A stretch of 34,840 nucleotides of DNA, taken from the NCBI GenBank assembly GCA_001796935.1, contig MGNX01000093.1:1-34840 (forward strand), read 5' to 3'. How positions within the stretch are numbered: position 1 is the stretch's first letter; the number at the start of each line of letters is the position of its first letter. Below are positions 17,228-25,051 of this stretch, in pieces. Both the position numbers and the translations under genes were made by a program. Under the pieces are notes generated by a model. That model was not told the DNA's origin and did no database searches. It was given only the letters and a program-made list of their open reading frames with translations. This stretch comes from Chloroflexi bacterium RBG_16_60_22. GTDB lineage: Bacteria > Chloroflexota > Dehalococcoidia > Dehalococcoidales > RBG-16-60-22.

Positions 17228-19081
17228 TTACCGTGATTTGATGCCCAGCGCCTTGAGCCTGGCCGGGGTAGGGGTGCCGGTCCTGTCCCAGCCACGCTCG
17301 GCGTAATACTCATCGAGCATGGCATCGAGGTCGGCCTGGCTGATGAGCTGTCCTTTTGAAGCGCCCGCCTTGATGGCCTCGGTCATAAGGCGTTTAGGAA
17401 AGGAATCGTCCTTGCGGGTGAACCCCTCGCCGATGTTGAAGAGGCGGGCGACGTTGTTCAGCCTCTCCCCGATTTTCTCGACTTCTTTGTCCGTAAGGTC
17501 CAGGCCGGTGGCCGCGTTGACCAGGTCGGCGGTGTTCTGGCAGGCGACGGCGGGCACGGCCATGTCGAGCAGGAAGGCGCACATCGTGGCGCAGTCGCAG
17601 GTGACGGCGCGGACGTCCTGGTTCCACTTGGTCAGCCGGCCCTTGCCCTTGATGGCGTTGCGGTCCACCTTCTCCGGGATGGGGATATCGAAGATTTCCT
17701 GGAAAGCGTAGCCCCGGTTATGGTCGGCCCCGGTGTAGGACGTGGCGTAGTTCAGGCCGTGCGCCTTGGCCCCCCGGACGTCGTAGGCGGGCAGCTCCAG
17801 GCCCTTGATTTGCATGGCGAAGTCCGCGGAGCCCTGGCCGATTTTCGCGGCGGCTTTCCTGGTGCCCTGCCCCAGCAGGTCTCCCAGGCCTTCCCGGTAG
17901 GCAATCCGGCGCAGCATCTCAATCATCGCCTGGTGGTTGCCGAACTTCAGCTCCAGGCCGTCGGTATCTTTCCTGGTGATGATGCCCTTCTCGTAGAGCT
18001 CCATGGCGAAGCCGATGGCCACGCCGGCCGAAATGCTATCGATACCGTACTCGTCGCAGAGGCGGTCGCCGACGATGACGGCCGGCAGGTAGTCCACGCC
18101 GACCTGGCTCCCCAGCGAGTAGGTCGTCTCGAACTCCGGTCCCTCGCTGAGGTAGCCGGCGTAGGGCCCGGAGGTGACCAGCTTGACCTGGCTGCACCCC
18201 ACCGGGCAGTCGTGGCAGTGCTGCCGGTTGACGATGGCCTTCGCCTGGGCGGCATCGCCGAGCCCTCCGACCATGTCAATCTCCCCGGTGGCGGACCAGT
18301 TCCTGATGGATAAAATGCCCATCTCGCTGGTGGCATCGACCACCATGGGGGTGCCGGACTTGGCGAAGGCGGGGTAGAGGACGGGGCTGTCCTTCATGGC
18401 CTTGTTCATGGCCTGGCGGGCCTTCCTGAAGGCTTCGGCATCGGCGATGGCCGGCCGGTGGTGGCCCCGCACGGCGATGGCCTTGAGGTTCTTGGAGCCC
18501 ATCACCGCCCCCAGTCCCTTGCGCCCCGCTGCCCGGCGCTCGTTGACGATGCAGGCCATCGGGACGACCCTCTCCCCGGCCGGGCCGATGCAGGCAATCC
18601 GGAAATTATGGTCGCCCAGCTCCTCCTTGATGAAGAGCTGGGTGTCCGTGGTCATCATGCCCATCAGCTTCTCGGCGCTGCGGAACTTGACCTCCCCGTC
18701 CTTGATGCTGATGTAGGTGGGCTTCTCCGCCCGGCCCTGGATAATCAGCATGTCGTAGCCGGCCATCTTCAGCTCCGCGGGGAAGTGCCCCCCGGCCAGG
18801 GCCATGCCCATGGCGCCGGTCAGGGGCGATTTCGCGGCGACGGCCATGCGACTGGAGCAGGCGACGCCGGTGGCGGTCAGCGGCCCTACCGCGAAGATGA
18901 GGCGGTTGGCCGGGTCGAGGGCGGAGGTCCCCGGCTTCAGCTCGTCGTAGAGGTACTTGATGGCGAAACCGGCCCCGCCCAGGTACTGGCGCGCCAGTGC
19001 CTCGGTGACCTTTTCCTCCTTGACCGATTTATCGGTCAGGTCGATTCTCAGTATCTTGCCGGCATATCCCCCGCGGTACAT
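17228..19081 (-). CDS. Aldehyde:ferredoxin oxidoreductase (tungsten pterin enzyme)
   Basis: 617 residues, the usual AOR length. Fe-S ligands Cys289, Cys292 and Cys296 (CHDCPVGC) align in position with the archaeal enzyme, with a fourth Cys in VTCDCATMC. The active-site Glu segment EFETTYSLGSQVGVD, the IDSISAG motif and PAYDVRGAKAHGLNYATSYTGADHNRG with its catalytic-type His are all present. N-terminal GYAGKILRIDLT and GAVMGSKNLKAIAVRG are typical pterin-domain motifs. It should oxidise an aldehyde to the acid with ferredoxin as acceptor, or the reverse. It is central to the nine-gene operon. Confidence 0.95.
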   Translation of the reverse strand: MYRGGYAGKILRIDLTDKSVKEEKVTEALARQYLGGAGFAIKYLYDELKPGTSALDPANRLIFAVGPLTATGVACSSRMAVAAKSPLTGAMGMALAGGHFPAELKMAGYDMLIIQGRAEKPTYISIKDGEVKFRSAEKLMGMMTTDTQLFIKEELGDHNFRIACIGPAGERVVPMACIVNERRAAGRKGLGAVMGSKNLKAIAVRGHHRPAIADAEAFRKARQAMNKAMKDSPVLYPAFAKSGTPMVVDATSEMGILSIRNWSATGEIDMVGGLGDAAQAKAIVNRQHCHDCPVGCSQVKLVTSGPYAGYLSEGPEFETTYSLGSQVGVDYLPAVIVGDRLCDEYGIDSISAGVAIGFAMELYEKGIITRKDTDGLELKFGNHQAMIEMLRRIAYREGLGDLLGQGTRKAAAKIGQGSADFAMQIKGLELPAYDVRGAKAHGLNYATSYTGADHNRGYAFQEIFDIPIPEKVDRNAIKGKGRLTKWNQDVRAVTCDCATMCAFLLDMAVPAVACQNTADLVNAATGLDLTDKEVEKIGERLNNVARLFNIGEGFTRKDDSFPKRLMTEAIKAGASKGQLISQADLDAMLDEYYAERGWDRTGTPTPARLKALGIKSR

Positions 19082-19127
19082 TGGCCTGCCTCCTTATATT
19101 TGACATAATATTATCGTGAAAAGGCTA

Positions 19128-19895
19128 TCACAGCATCACGTGTCCGCCGTTGACGATGAGGTACTGCCCGGTCATGAAGTCGGAGTCCGCCGAGGCCAGG
19201 AAAACGGCGGTACCGGGGAGGTCGGTGGGCTCCTCGCGGCGCTTCAGGCACTGCCCCTCGATGGTGGCGTCGAAGGCCGCCTTGTTACCGTCCTGTCCCA
19301 GGCTGGCCTCGGTGGCGGTGAACCCCGGGCCGATGCTGTTGACGTTGATGCCGGAGGGCCCCAGGGCGCGCGCCAGCGACTGCGTCAGGGCATGGACCGC
19401 GGCCTTGCTGCAGGCGTAGGCCAGCAGGTTGACGGCCCCCGGTACCAGGAACACGTCCGAGGCGATGTTGATTATCTTGCCCTTCCCGGTTTTTTTCATC
19501 AGGGGGGCGATGGCCTTGCAGCATAGCCAGGTCCCCCGCACGTTCACCTCGAACATGCGGTCCCAGTCCTTCACCTTCCAGGCGTCCCACTCCCGCCGCG
19601 CCACGCCGTAGTACATGGCGGCGTTGTTGAGGAGGATATCCACCCGGCCGTAGCGCCGCATGACCTCCTCCGCCATTTTCTGCGTGTCTTTTTCCTCGGA
19701 GATATCGGTCAGCATGGCGTAGGCCTCCCCGCCCCCGGCTTTGATTTCCCTGGCCGTCCCCTCGGCACGCTCCAGGCTGATATCCGGCAGCAGCAGCCTG
19801 GCCCCCTCCGCGGCGAAGCGCCGGGCGAACTGCTTGCCGAGGCCGCGGCCGGCCCCGGTGATGATGGCTACCTTGTCTTTGAGTATCGACGACAT
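19128..19895 (-). CDS. Short-chain dehydrogenase/reductase, SDR 1
   Basis: 255 residues, classical SDR. The cofactor motif TGAGRGLG is at 13-20, NNAA at 90-93, and the catalytic Ser146, Tyr160 and Lys164 (YACSK) are present. Asp38 at the end of strand 2 favours NAD(H). The C-terminal GQYLIVNGG is typical. It probably interconverts a hydroxyl and a keto group in the operon's pathway. The gap from the upstream SDR gene is 29 bases. Confidence 0.95.
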   Translation of the reverse strand: MSSILKDKVAIITGAGRGLGKQFARRFAAEGARLLLPDISLERAEGTAREIKAGGGEAYAMLTDISEEKDTQKMAEEVMRRYGRVDILLNNAAMYYGVARREWDAWKVKDWDRMFEVNVRGTWLCCKAIAPLMKKTGKGKIINIASDVFLVPGAVNLLAYACSKAAVHALTQSLARALGPSGINVNSIGPGFTATEASLGQDGNKAAFDATIEGQCLKRREEPTDLPGTAVFLASADSDFMTGQYLIVNGGHVML

Positions 19896-19924
19896 ATCTG
19901 CCTCCTCTATTTCGGCACAGTCTG

Positions 19925-20722
19925 CTATTGGGCGCTCCAGCCGCCGTCGGTGACGTAGGTGGCGCCGGTGACGAAGCCGGAAGCGTCCGAGGCCAGGAAG
20001 ACCGCCAGGCCTTTCAGCTCTTCCGGCTCGGCCATCCGTCTCAGGGGGGTCAGGGCGATTACCTTCTCGGCCCAGGCTCTGGCGACTGCCTCGGTCCTCT
20101 GCTCGGGGTCGCCGAGCCGGGTGTTGGCGTAGAAGCCGGGCGCGATGGCGTTTACCCGGATATTGTCCGGTCCGTACTGCACCGCCGCCGTTTTGGTCAG
20201 GCCGATGACGCCGTGCTTGGAGGCGATGTAGTGGTTAATGGCCAGGATATCCGGGTCGGCGGCAACCAGTCCCAGCATGGAAGCCATGTTGATGATGGAG
20301 CCGCTTTTCTGCCGCAGCATCAGCTTGATGCCCTCCTGCATACAGAGGAAGGTGCCGGTCAGGTTGACCCCGATGACCTTGTTCCAGTCCTCCAGCGGCA
20401 TCTCGTGAAGCAACGAGCCTTTGGTGGCCAGCCCGGCGTTGTTGAAGAGGATATCCAGCTTCCCGAACTCCCGGTCGACCCGGCGGAACAGGGCCTTGAC
20501 TTCATCTGGCCTGGAAACGTCGGCTTTAACGACCAGGGTTTTAACTCCGTGCCTGGCGATTATACCGGCCGTCTCTCTGGCCCAGGCCTCGTTGATGTCC
20601 GCGCAGACCACGTCGGCGCCGTGCTCCGCCATGGCCTGGCAGATGACCCGGCCCAGCCCGCTGCCCGCCCCGGTGACCAGGGACACCTTTCCCGTCAGGT
20701 CGAACAGATTCGATTTGTCCAT
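19925..20722 (-). CDS. Short-chain dehydrogenase/reductase, SDR 2
   Basis: 265 residues, classical SDR. TGAGSGLG is at 17-24, NNAG at 94-97, and the catalytic Ser148, Tyr165 and Lys169 (YIASK) are present; Asp42 favours NAD(H). It is clearly distinct from SDR 1 (a different substrate loop around 150-163, MLGLVAADPDILAIN), so the two probably act on different intermediates and not as redundant copies. Only six bases separate it from the upstream hydrolase gene. Confidence 0.95.
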   Translation of the reverse strand: MDKSNLFDLTGKVSLVTGAGSGLGRVICQAMAEHGADVVCADINEAWARETAGIIARHGVKTLVVKADVSRPDEVKALFRRVDREFGKLDILFNNAGLATKGSLLHEMPLEDWNKVIGVNLTGTFLCMQEGIKLMLRQKSGSIINMASMLGLVAADPDILAINHYIASKHGVIGLTKTAAVQYGPDNIRVNAIAPGFYANTRLGDPEQRTEAVARAWAEKVIALTPLRRMAEPEELKGLAVFLASDASGFVTGATYVTDGGWSAQ

Positions 20723-20728
20723 GGTATC

Positions 20729-21427
20729 TTACCCCTTCCGTGCTTGATGATGTCCCCCCAGGGCCTTGATGAGGTCCTCGGCGGTGGCCACCCACCCGAA
20801 GAAGGACGCCACGTTGGTCTCGGAGGCGTCCTGGATGAACTCCGGCCCGACGTTGCCGCAGCCGTCACTGACCAGCACCGGGAAGTAGTCCTGGAAATAG
20901 GCGTGGCGCAGCGTGGACTCGACGCAGACGTTGGTGGCGATGCCGATGAAGACCAGGTACTTGATATTGGCCTTCTTCAGGACGTCATCGAGCTCCGTCT
21001 TGACGAAGCCGCTGTAGCGGCTCTTGTTGATGACGGTCTCGCCGGGTTTCGGCTTGAGCTCGTCGATTATCTCCCAGTCCCAGGTGCCGATGGTGAGAAA
21101 CCTGTCCTTCCACGCCGGGTTGCGGCGCATGGCCACCACGCCGCCCTCTTTCCAGTAGTTGGGCGATTCCGGCCCCCCGGCATCGGCCAGGTTGGGCCCG
21201 TAGGTCATGCGGAGGAAGATGATTTTCAGTCCCCGGCGGCGGAAGGCCTCCAGGACCTTTTTATCGGCGGCGATGACGCGCTCCGCCCGGGCCGCGTCGA
21301 GCGTCCCCAGGACGTCCAGCATCCCGCCCTTCTTGGCGAAGGCGTTCTGCATGTCCACGACGATTAGTGCCGTGCGAGCGGTATCCAGTTTTATTGTTTC
21401 GGGCCTGGCGGGAACGACCACTTCCAT
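20729..21427 (-). CDS. Isochorismatase-family cysteine hydrolase, RutB-like
   Basis: 232 residues. The catalytic triad is Asp25 (VVDMQNAF), Lys135 (INKSRYSGF) and Cys168 (GIATNVCVESTLRHA). The positions and sequence context closely follow those recalled for RutB ureidoacrylate amidohydrolase (Asp24/Lys133/Cys166). Family members cleave amide, ureido or related C-N bonds. The gene is third in the operon, suggesting that the substrate carries an amide or carbamoyl group removed early. RutB identity is not certain: no other rut genes are present, and biuret, nicotinamide or N-carbamoyl hydrolases share the motifs. Confidence 0.9.
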   Translation of the reverse strand: MEVVVPARPETIKLDTARTALIVVDMQNAFAKKGGMLDVLGTLDAARAERVIAADKKVLEAFRRRGLKIIFLRMTYGPNLADAGGPESPNYWKEGGVVAMRRNPAWKDRFLTIGTWDWEIIDELKPKPGETVINKSRYSGFVKTELDDVLKKANIKYLVFIGIATNVCVESTLRHAYFQDYFPVLVSDGCGNVGPEFIQDASETNVASFFGWVATAEDLIKALGGHHQARKG

Positions 21428-21452
21428 GATATTACCTCCTGTCGGGTCGGCG

Positions 21453-22115
21453 TTAAAGCTCTATTTCCTTTAAATCGGCGGCCGGCGTCAGCCGGGCCTC
21501 GGTCAATGCCTGCACTTCCGGGACGGTCCAGCCGGGGGCCACCTCCCGGAGAAGGAGCCCCTCCCCGGTCACCTCGATGACGGCGATGTCGGTGATAATC
21601 AGGCTGACGCACCCCCTGGCCGTCAGGGGGTAGGTGCACTCTTTGACGATGCGTGGCCCGCCTTCCCGGGTGGTGTGCAGCATGGTGACTATCGTTCTCT
21701 TGGCCCCTACGGCCAGGTCCATGCCTCCCCCCATCCCCGTGGCCGGCCGGCCGGGCCGGCCCCAGTTGGCCAGGTCGCCCTTCTCCGAGACCTGGTAGGC
21801 CCCGAGGACGACGGTATCGATGTGCCCCCCGCGTATCATGTCGAAGGACTGGGCGCTGTCGAAGAAGCTCATGCCGGGCAGGGGCCGCACCGGCTGGTCG
21901 GAGGCGTTAATCAGCTCGTAGTCTTTTTCCTCGTCGGCGGCTAGCCCCCCGAACCCCAGCATGCCGTTCTCGCTCTGGAAGTAGACCGTCCTGCCCTCCG
22001 GGATGAGGTTGGCGCAGAGGCCGGGCATGCCGTAGCCCAGGTTGACCACCGAGCCGTCGGCGAACTCCCGGGCCGCCCGCAGGGCAATCGTCGGCTCGTC
22101 CAGCCTTTCCTTCAC
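21453..22115 (-). CDS. CoA-transferase family I, subunit B
   Basis: 220 residues. The catalytic Glu lies in SENGMLGFGG (about 53-62), preceded by VNLGYGMPGLCANLIPEG, as in 3-oxoacid CoA-transferase beta subunits. The later segment KRTIVTMLHTTREGG...IVKECTYPLTARGCVSLIITDIAVIEV is also typical. Together with subunit A it moves CoA between a donor thioester and a carboxylate, here presumably an acid produced by the AORs. The start overlaps the subunit A stop by four bases. Confidence 0.94.
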   Translation of the reverse strand: MKERLDEPTIALRAAREFADGSVVNLGYGMPGLCANLIPEGRTVYFQSENGMLGFGGLAADEEKDYELINASDQPVRPLPGMSFFDSAQSFDMIRGGHIDTVVLGAYQVSEKGDLANWGRPGRPATGMGGGMDLAVGAKRTIVTMLHTTREGGPRIVKECTYPLTARGCVSLIITDIAVIEVTGEGLLLREVAPGWTVPEVQALTEARLTPAADLKEIEL

Positions 22116-22825
22116 CGCGGCACCTCCACGATGCGGTGGACGTAGATATGCGGCGTCACCACCGCCTCGGGGTCGAGTTTCCCCACCGGCACCACCCCGT
22201 CCACCTCGACGATGGTCACGGCGGCGGCCGTGGCCATCACCGGGTTGAAGCAGCGCGCCGTCTGCCGGTAGACCAGGTTCCCCAGCCTATCGGCCTTGTG
22301 CGCCTTGATGAGGGCGAAGTCCGCCCTGAGCGGCCGCTCCAGGAGGTACTCCCGCCCGTCGATGACCCGGCTCTCCTTGCCCTCCGCCACCACCGTGCCC
22401 ACGCCCACCGGGGTGTAGAAACCCCCCAGGCCGCCCGCGGCGCACCTTATCCTCTCCGCCAGCGTGCCCTGCGGTACCGTCTCCACCTCCAGCTTGCCCT
22501 CCCGGTGCAGGCGCTCCAGCGGGGAGGTGGGGGGCATGCCGCCCAGGGCGGGTACCGACCCGATGAATTTCTTGACCTGGCCGTTCTCGAAGAGGATTCC
22601 GGCGTCCTGGTACCCACCCGGCTTGATGCGGTGGCTCAGCTCGAAGCCGACCCCGCCCATGTTGGCGATGAGGGTGAGGTCCCTGGCGCCCTGTTCGGCC
22701 AGGGCCACGATGAGGTTAATCGGCAGGCCGCCGAAGGAGCCGAAGCCGCCGACCATGACGGACGCCTCGTCGAAGATATCGGCGACGGCCTCGGCGCAGC
22801 TTTTGAATATCTTGCTTTTTGACAA
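22112..22825 (-). CDS. CoA-transferase family I, subunit A
   Basis: 237 residues from a TTG start at 22823-22825, six bases after GGGGAGG. A longer in-frame start at 22891 lies in the promoter and is rejected. Motifs include VMVGGFGSFGGLP, GGLGGFYTPVGVGT and ADFALIKAHKADRLGNLVYR, as in SCOT/AtoD alpha subunits. It is the first gene of the nine-gene operon that also encodes subunit B, a RutB-like hydrolase, two SDRs, two AORs, a cupin and an MFS carrier. Confidence 0.93.
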   Translation of the reverse strand: MSKSKIFKSCAEAVADIFDEASVMVGGFGSFGGLPINLIVALAEQGARDLTLIANMGGVGFELSHRIKPGGYQDAGILFENGQVKKFIGSVPALGGMPPTSPLERLHREGKLEVETVPQGTLAERIRCAAGGLGGFYTPVGVGTVVAEGKESRVIDGREYLLERPLRADFALIKAHKADRLGNLVYRQTARCFNPVMATAAAVTIVEVDGVVPVGKLDPEAVVTPHIYVHRIVEVPR

Positions 22826-22862
22826 AACTGCCTCCCCGGGCGGTACGGTATGGCTAGGACTG

Positions 22863-22891
22863 ATTTTACATCTCAGACGTGCTAACGTCAA
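22863..22891 (-). promoter_or_regulatory. Promoter of the nine-gene catabolic operon
   Basis: On the minus strand, -35 TTGACG is at 22891-22886 and -10 TAAAAT at 22868-22863, with a 17-base spacer. It is back to back with the promoter of the AOR gene at 23030, leaving 31 bases between the two -35 boxes. Confidence 0.75.
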
Positions 22892-22922
22892 TTTTTAGGG
22901 AAACGTCAGGTTATTGTTCGGT

Positions 22923-22951
22923 TTGACATTAAATAATCCTGGGTGTAATAT
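22923..22951 (+). promoter_or_regulatory. Promoter of the divergent AOR gene
   Basis: TTGACA (22923-22928), a 17-base spacer, then TAATAT (22946-22951). This leaves a ~70-base leader before the ATG at 23030, which is preceded by AGGAGG. Confidence 0.8.
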
Positions 22952-23029
22952 AGCTTGATGGCTGAAACAGCCAGTTCCGGGCACCTTCCGTCCAGATACA
23001 ATTTAGCTTTGTTAACAAGGAGGTAAACT

Positions 23030-24877
23030 ATGGCGCACGGTTTTATGGGTAAGACGCTCTGGGTGGACCTTTCCAAAAAACAGATAAAGGAAGAGGCGCT
23101 CGATGAGAAGATTTGCCGTGACTTCCTCGGGGGGTACGGCCTGGGCGCCAGGATTCTCTTCAGTCGCCAGAAGCCCGGCGTCGACCCGCTGGGGCCGGAG
23201 GCTATCCTCGGCATCACCACCGGCGTGCTCACCGGCACCGATGCCCTCGGCGGCTCCCGCTATGTCATGGTCGGCAAGTCCCCGCTGACCGGCGGCTGGG
23301 GCGATGCCAACTCCGGCGGCAACGTCGGCCCTAACCTGAAGTTCGCCGGCTACGACGCGGTCTTCTTCACCGGGAAATCGGACAAGCCCGTTTATCTCTT
23401 CATCAACAACGGCAAGGCGGAGATTAAAGACGCCTCCAGGCTCTGGGGCAAGGACTCCTTTGAGGTGCAGGACATCCTCCGGCAAGAGCTGGGTAAAGAC
23501 GTGGAAGTGGCCTGCATCGGGCCTTCCGGGGAGAAGCTCGCCCTCATCTCCGCCGTCATGAACAACAAGGGCCGGGCGGCCGGCCGCTCCGGGCTGGGCG
23601 CCGTGATGGGCTCCAAGAAGCTCAAGGCCATCGCCGTCAGGGGCAACATGAAGGTGCCCGTGGCCGATGCCCAGGCTGCCGCTGACATGAGAAAGAAGCA
23701 CATGGCCAACCTGGGCCCACGGTTTGGTTTTATCAGTAAGTACGGCACGCCGGGACTCTTCAACATGTCCTGCGAGTCTGATGATGTCCCCGCCGGGAAC
23801 TGGGGTAAGGTGGCCGGTATCGATATGCCCACCTACACCAATCTCAGCGGCGAGCCGGTTATCGCCCGGCAGGAAAGGAAATATGCCTGCTGGCGCTGTC
23901 CCATCGCCTGCGGCGGGATTATGAAGGGGCCCGGCGGCGAATATAAGTACGAGGCGGGCGCCCACAAGCCGGAGTACGAGACCCTGGCCATGTTCGGCAG
24001 CAACTGCATGAATGATAACCTGGAGTCCATCATCAAGGCCAACGATATCTGCAATCGCTACGGGCTGGATACCATCTCGGCCGGGGCCTGCATCGCCTTC
24101 GCCATCGAGTGCTACGAAAACGGCCTCATCACCAGGAAAGACACGGACGGCATCGAGATGACCTGGGGCAACCACAAATCCATCATCGCCATGCTGGAGA
24201 AGCTGGCCAAACGCGAGGGCTTCGGCGATATCCTGGCCGACGGCGTTAAGAAGGCCGCCGAGAAAATCGGCAAGGGCTCCGAGAAATACGCCATGCACAT
24301 CGGCGGGCAGGAAGTCCCGGCCCATGATTCCCGCGGCGGCCCCCACTTTGCCATCGGCTATGGCGCCGAGCCGACCCCCGGCCGCCATACCCAGGGCGCT
24401 GAAGGGCCTTTCCCGGAGGGCGTCATGCCCGAGTTTGACCGCCATTCCTTCAAGGGGCGGGGCGGGCCGCATAAGTACGGCAGTGACTTCACCCAGATGT
24501 ATAACGCCGCCGGTATCTGCATGATAGTCTTCGGCGATGGGTACGGTCACGGCGACTACCTTATCGAGGCGCTCCAGACCATCACCGGCTGGGACCTCAC
24601 CAAGGAAGAGCTGCTCAAGACCGGTGAGCGTATCGAGAATATGCGGCAGGCATTCAATATCCGCGAGGGGCTCAAGACTCCGTGGAAGTACCCTGACCGG
24701 CTACTGGGCAAACCCCCCAAGAAAGAGGGCCCGCGGAAGGGGATAACCTATGCGGAGGATGAACTTTTTAACGAGTATATGGCCGCCAGGGACTGGGACC
24801 GCCAGACGGGCAAGCCTAGCAAGAAGAAGCTGCTCGAGCTCGGCCTGGACGACGTGGCTAAAGTCCTCTATCCGTGA
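23030..24877 (+). CDS. Aldehyde:ferredoxin oxidoreductase (tungsten pterin enzyme), divergent from the operon
   Basis: 615 residues. Fe-S ligands are Cys287, Cys290 and Cys294 (CWRCPIAC), with a probable fourth in NAAGICMIVFG. It has the Glu segment KPEYETLAMFG, the LDTISAG motif, and VPAHDSRGGPHFAIGYGAEPTPGRHTQG with a His at the catalytic position. The N-terminal pterin domain has the usual GKSPLTGGWGDANSGG, LKFAGYDAVFFTG and AVMGSKKLKAIAVRG. Unlike the AOR at 17228, the segment before the Fe-S motif is longer. It has its own promoter and a strong terminator, so it is monocistronic and could be expressed apart from the nine-gene operon. Confidence 0.95.
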   Translation: MAHGFMGKTLWVDLSKKQIKEEALDEKICRDFLGGYGLGARILFSRQKPGVDPLGPEAILGITTGVLTGTDALGGSRYVMVGKSPLTGGWGDANSGGNVGPNLKFAGYDAVFFTGKSDKPVYLFINNGKAEIKDASRLWGKDSFEVQDILRQELGKDVEVACIGPSGEKLALISAVMNNKGRAAGRSGLGAVMGSKKLKAIAVRGNMKVPVADAQAAADMRKKHMANLGPRFGFISKYGTPGLFNMSCESDDVPAGNWGKVAGIDMPTYTNLSGEPVIARQERKYACWRCPIACGGIMKGPGGEYKYEAGAHKPEYETLAMFGSNCMNDNLESIIKANDICNRYGLDTISAGACIAFAIECYENGLITRKDTDGIEMTWGNHKSIIAMLEKLAKREGFGDILADGVKKAAEKIGKGSEKYAMHIGGQEVPAHDSRGGPHFAIGYGAEPTPGRHTQGAEGPFPEGVMPEFDRHSFKGRGGPHKYGSDFTQMYNAAGICMIVFGDGYGHGDYLIEALQTITGWDLTKEELLKTGERIENMRQAFNIREGLKTPWKYPDRLLGKPPKKEGPRKGITYAEDELFNEYMAARDWDRQTGKPSKKKLLELGLDDVAKVLYP

Positions 24878-24906
24878 AATCAGGGCAGAAATAGATGAAA
24901 CGCGGG

Positions 24907-24937
24907 GCCCCCGGGATTCCGGGGGCTTCGTTTTTTT
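24907..24937 (+). terminator. Rho-independent terminator after the AOR gene
   Basis: GCCCCCGG (24907-24914), loop GATT, CCGGGGGC (24919-24926), followed by TTCGTTTTTTT. The stem is perfect and lies 30 bases after the stop. Confidence 0.92.
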
Positions 24938-24965
24938 GGTATAGCGTGAAAAAATCCGGAGTGAC

Positions 24966-24994
24966 TTGACGGGAAAGGGGTGTGGGTATATTAT
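24966..24994 (+). promoter_or_regulatory. Promoter of the Fe-S/flavoprotein pair
   Basis: TTGACG (24966-24971), a 17-base spacer and TATTAT (24989-24994). It lies just after the AOR terminator and 58 bases before the ATG at 25052. Confidence 0.7.
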
Positions 24995-25051
24995 TTACGG
25001 GGTTCGGCATATCGTAATACGATGGAACGGCTATCAGGGGGAGAAGAAACT

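Noticed and set aside
19928..21367. 479-codon open frame on the plus strand opposite SDR 2 and the RutB-like gene
   Set aside because: The genes beneath carry intact catalytic residues; the frame has no start signal or family match.
22826..22891. Longer N-terminus for CoA-transferase subunit A from 22891
   Set aside because: The extension covers the -10 and -35 boxes and has no ribosome site; the TTG at 22825 follows GGGGAGG.
23012..24550. 512-codon open frame on the minus strand opposite the third AOR
   Set aside because: The plus-strand AOR has all family motifs; this frame is its GC-driven mirror.
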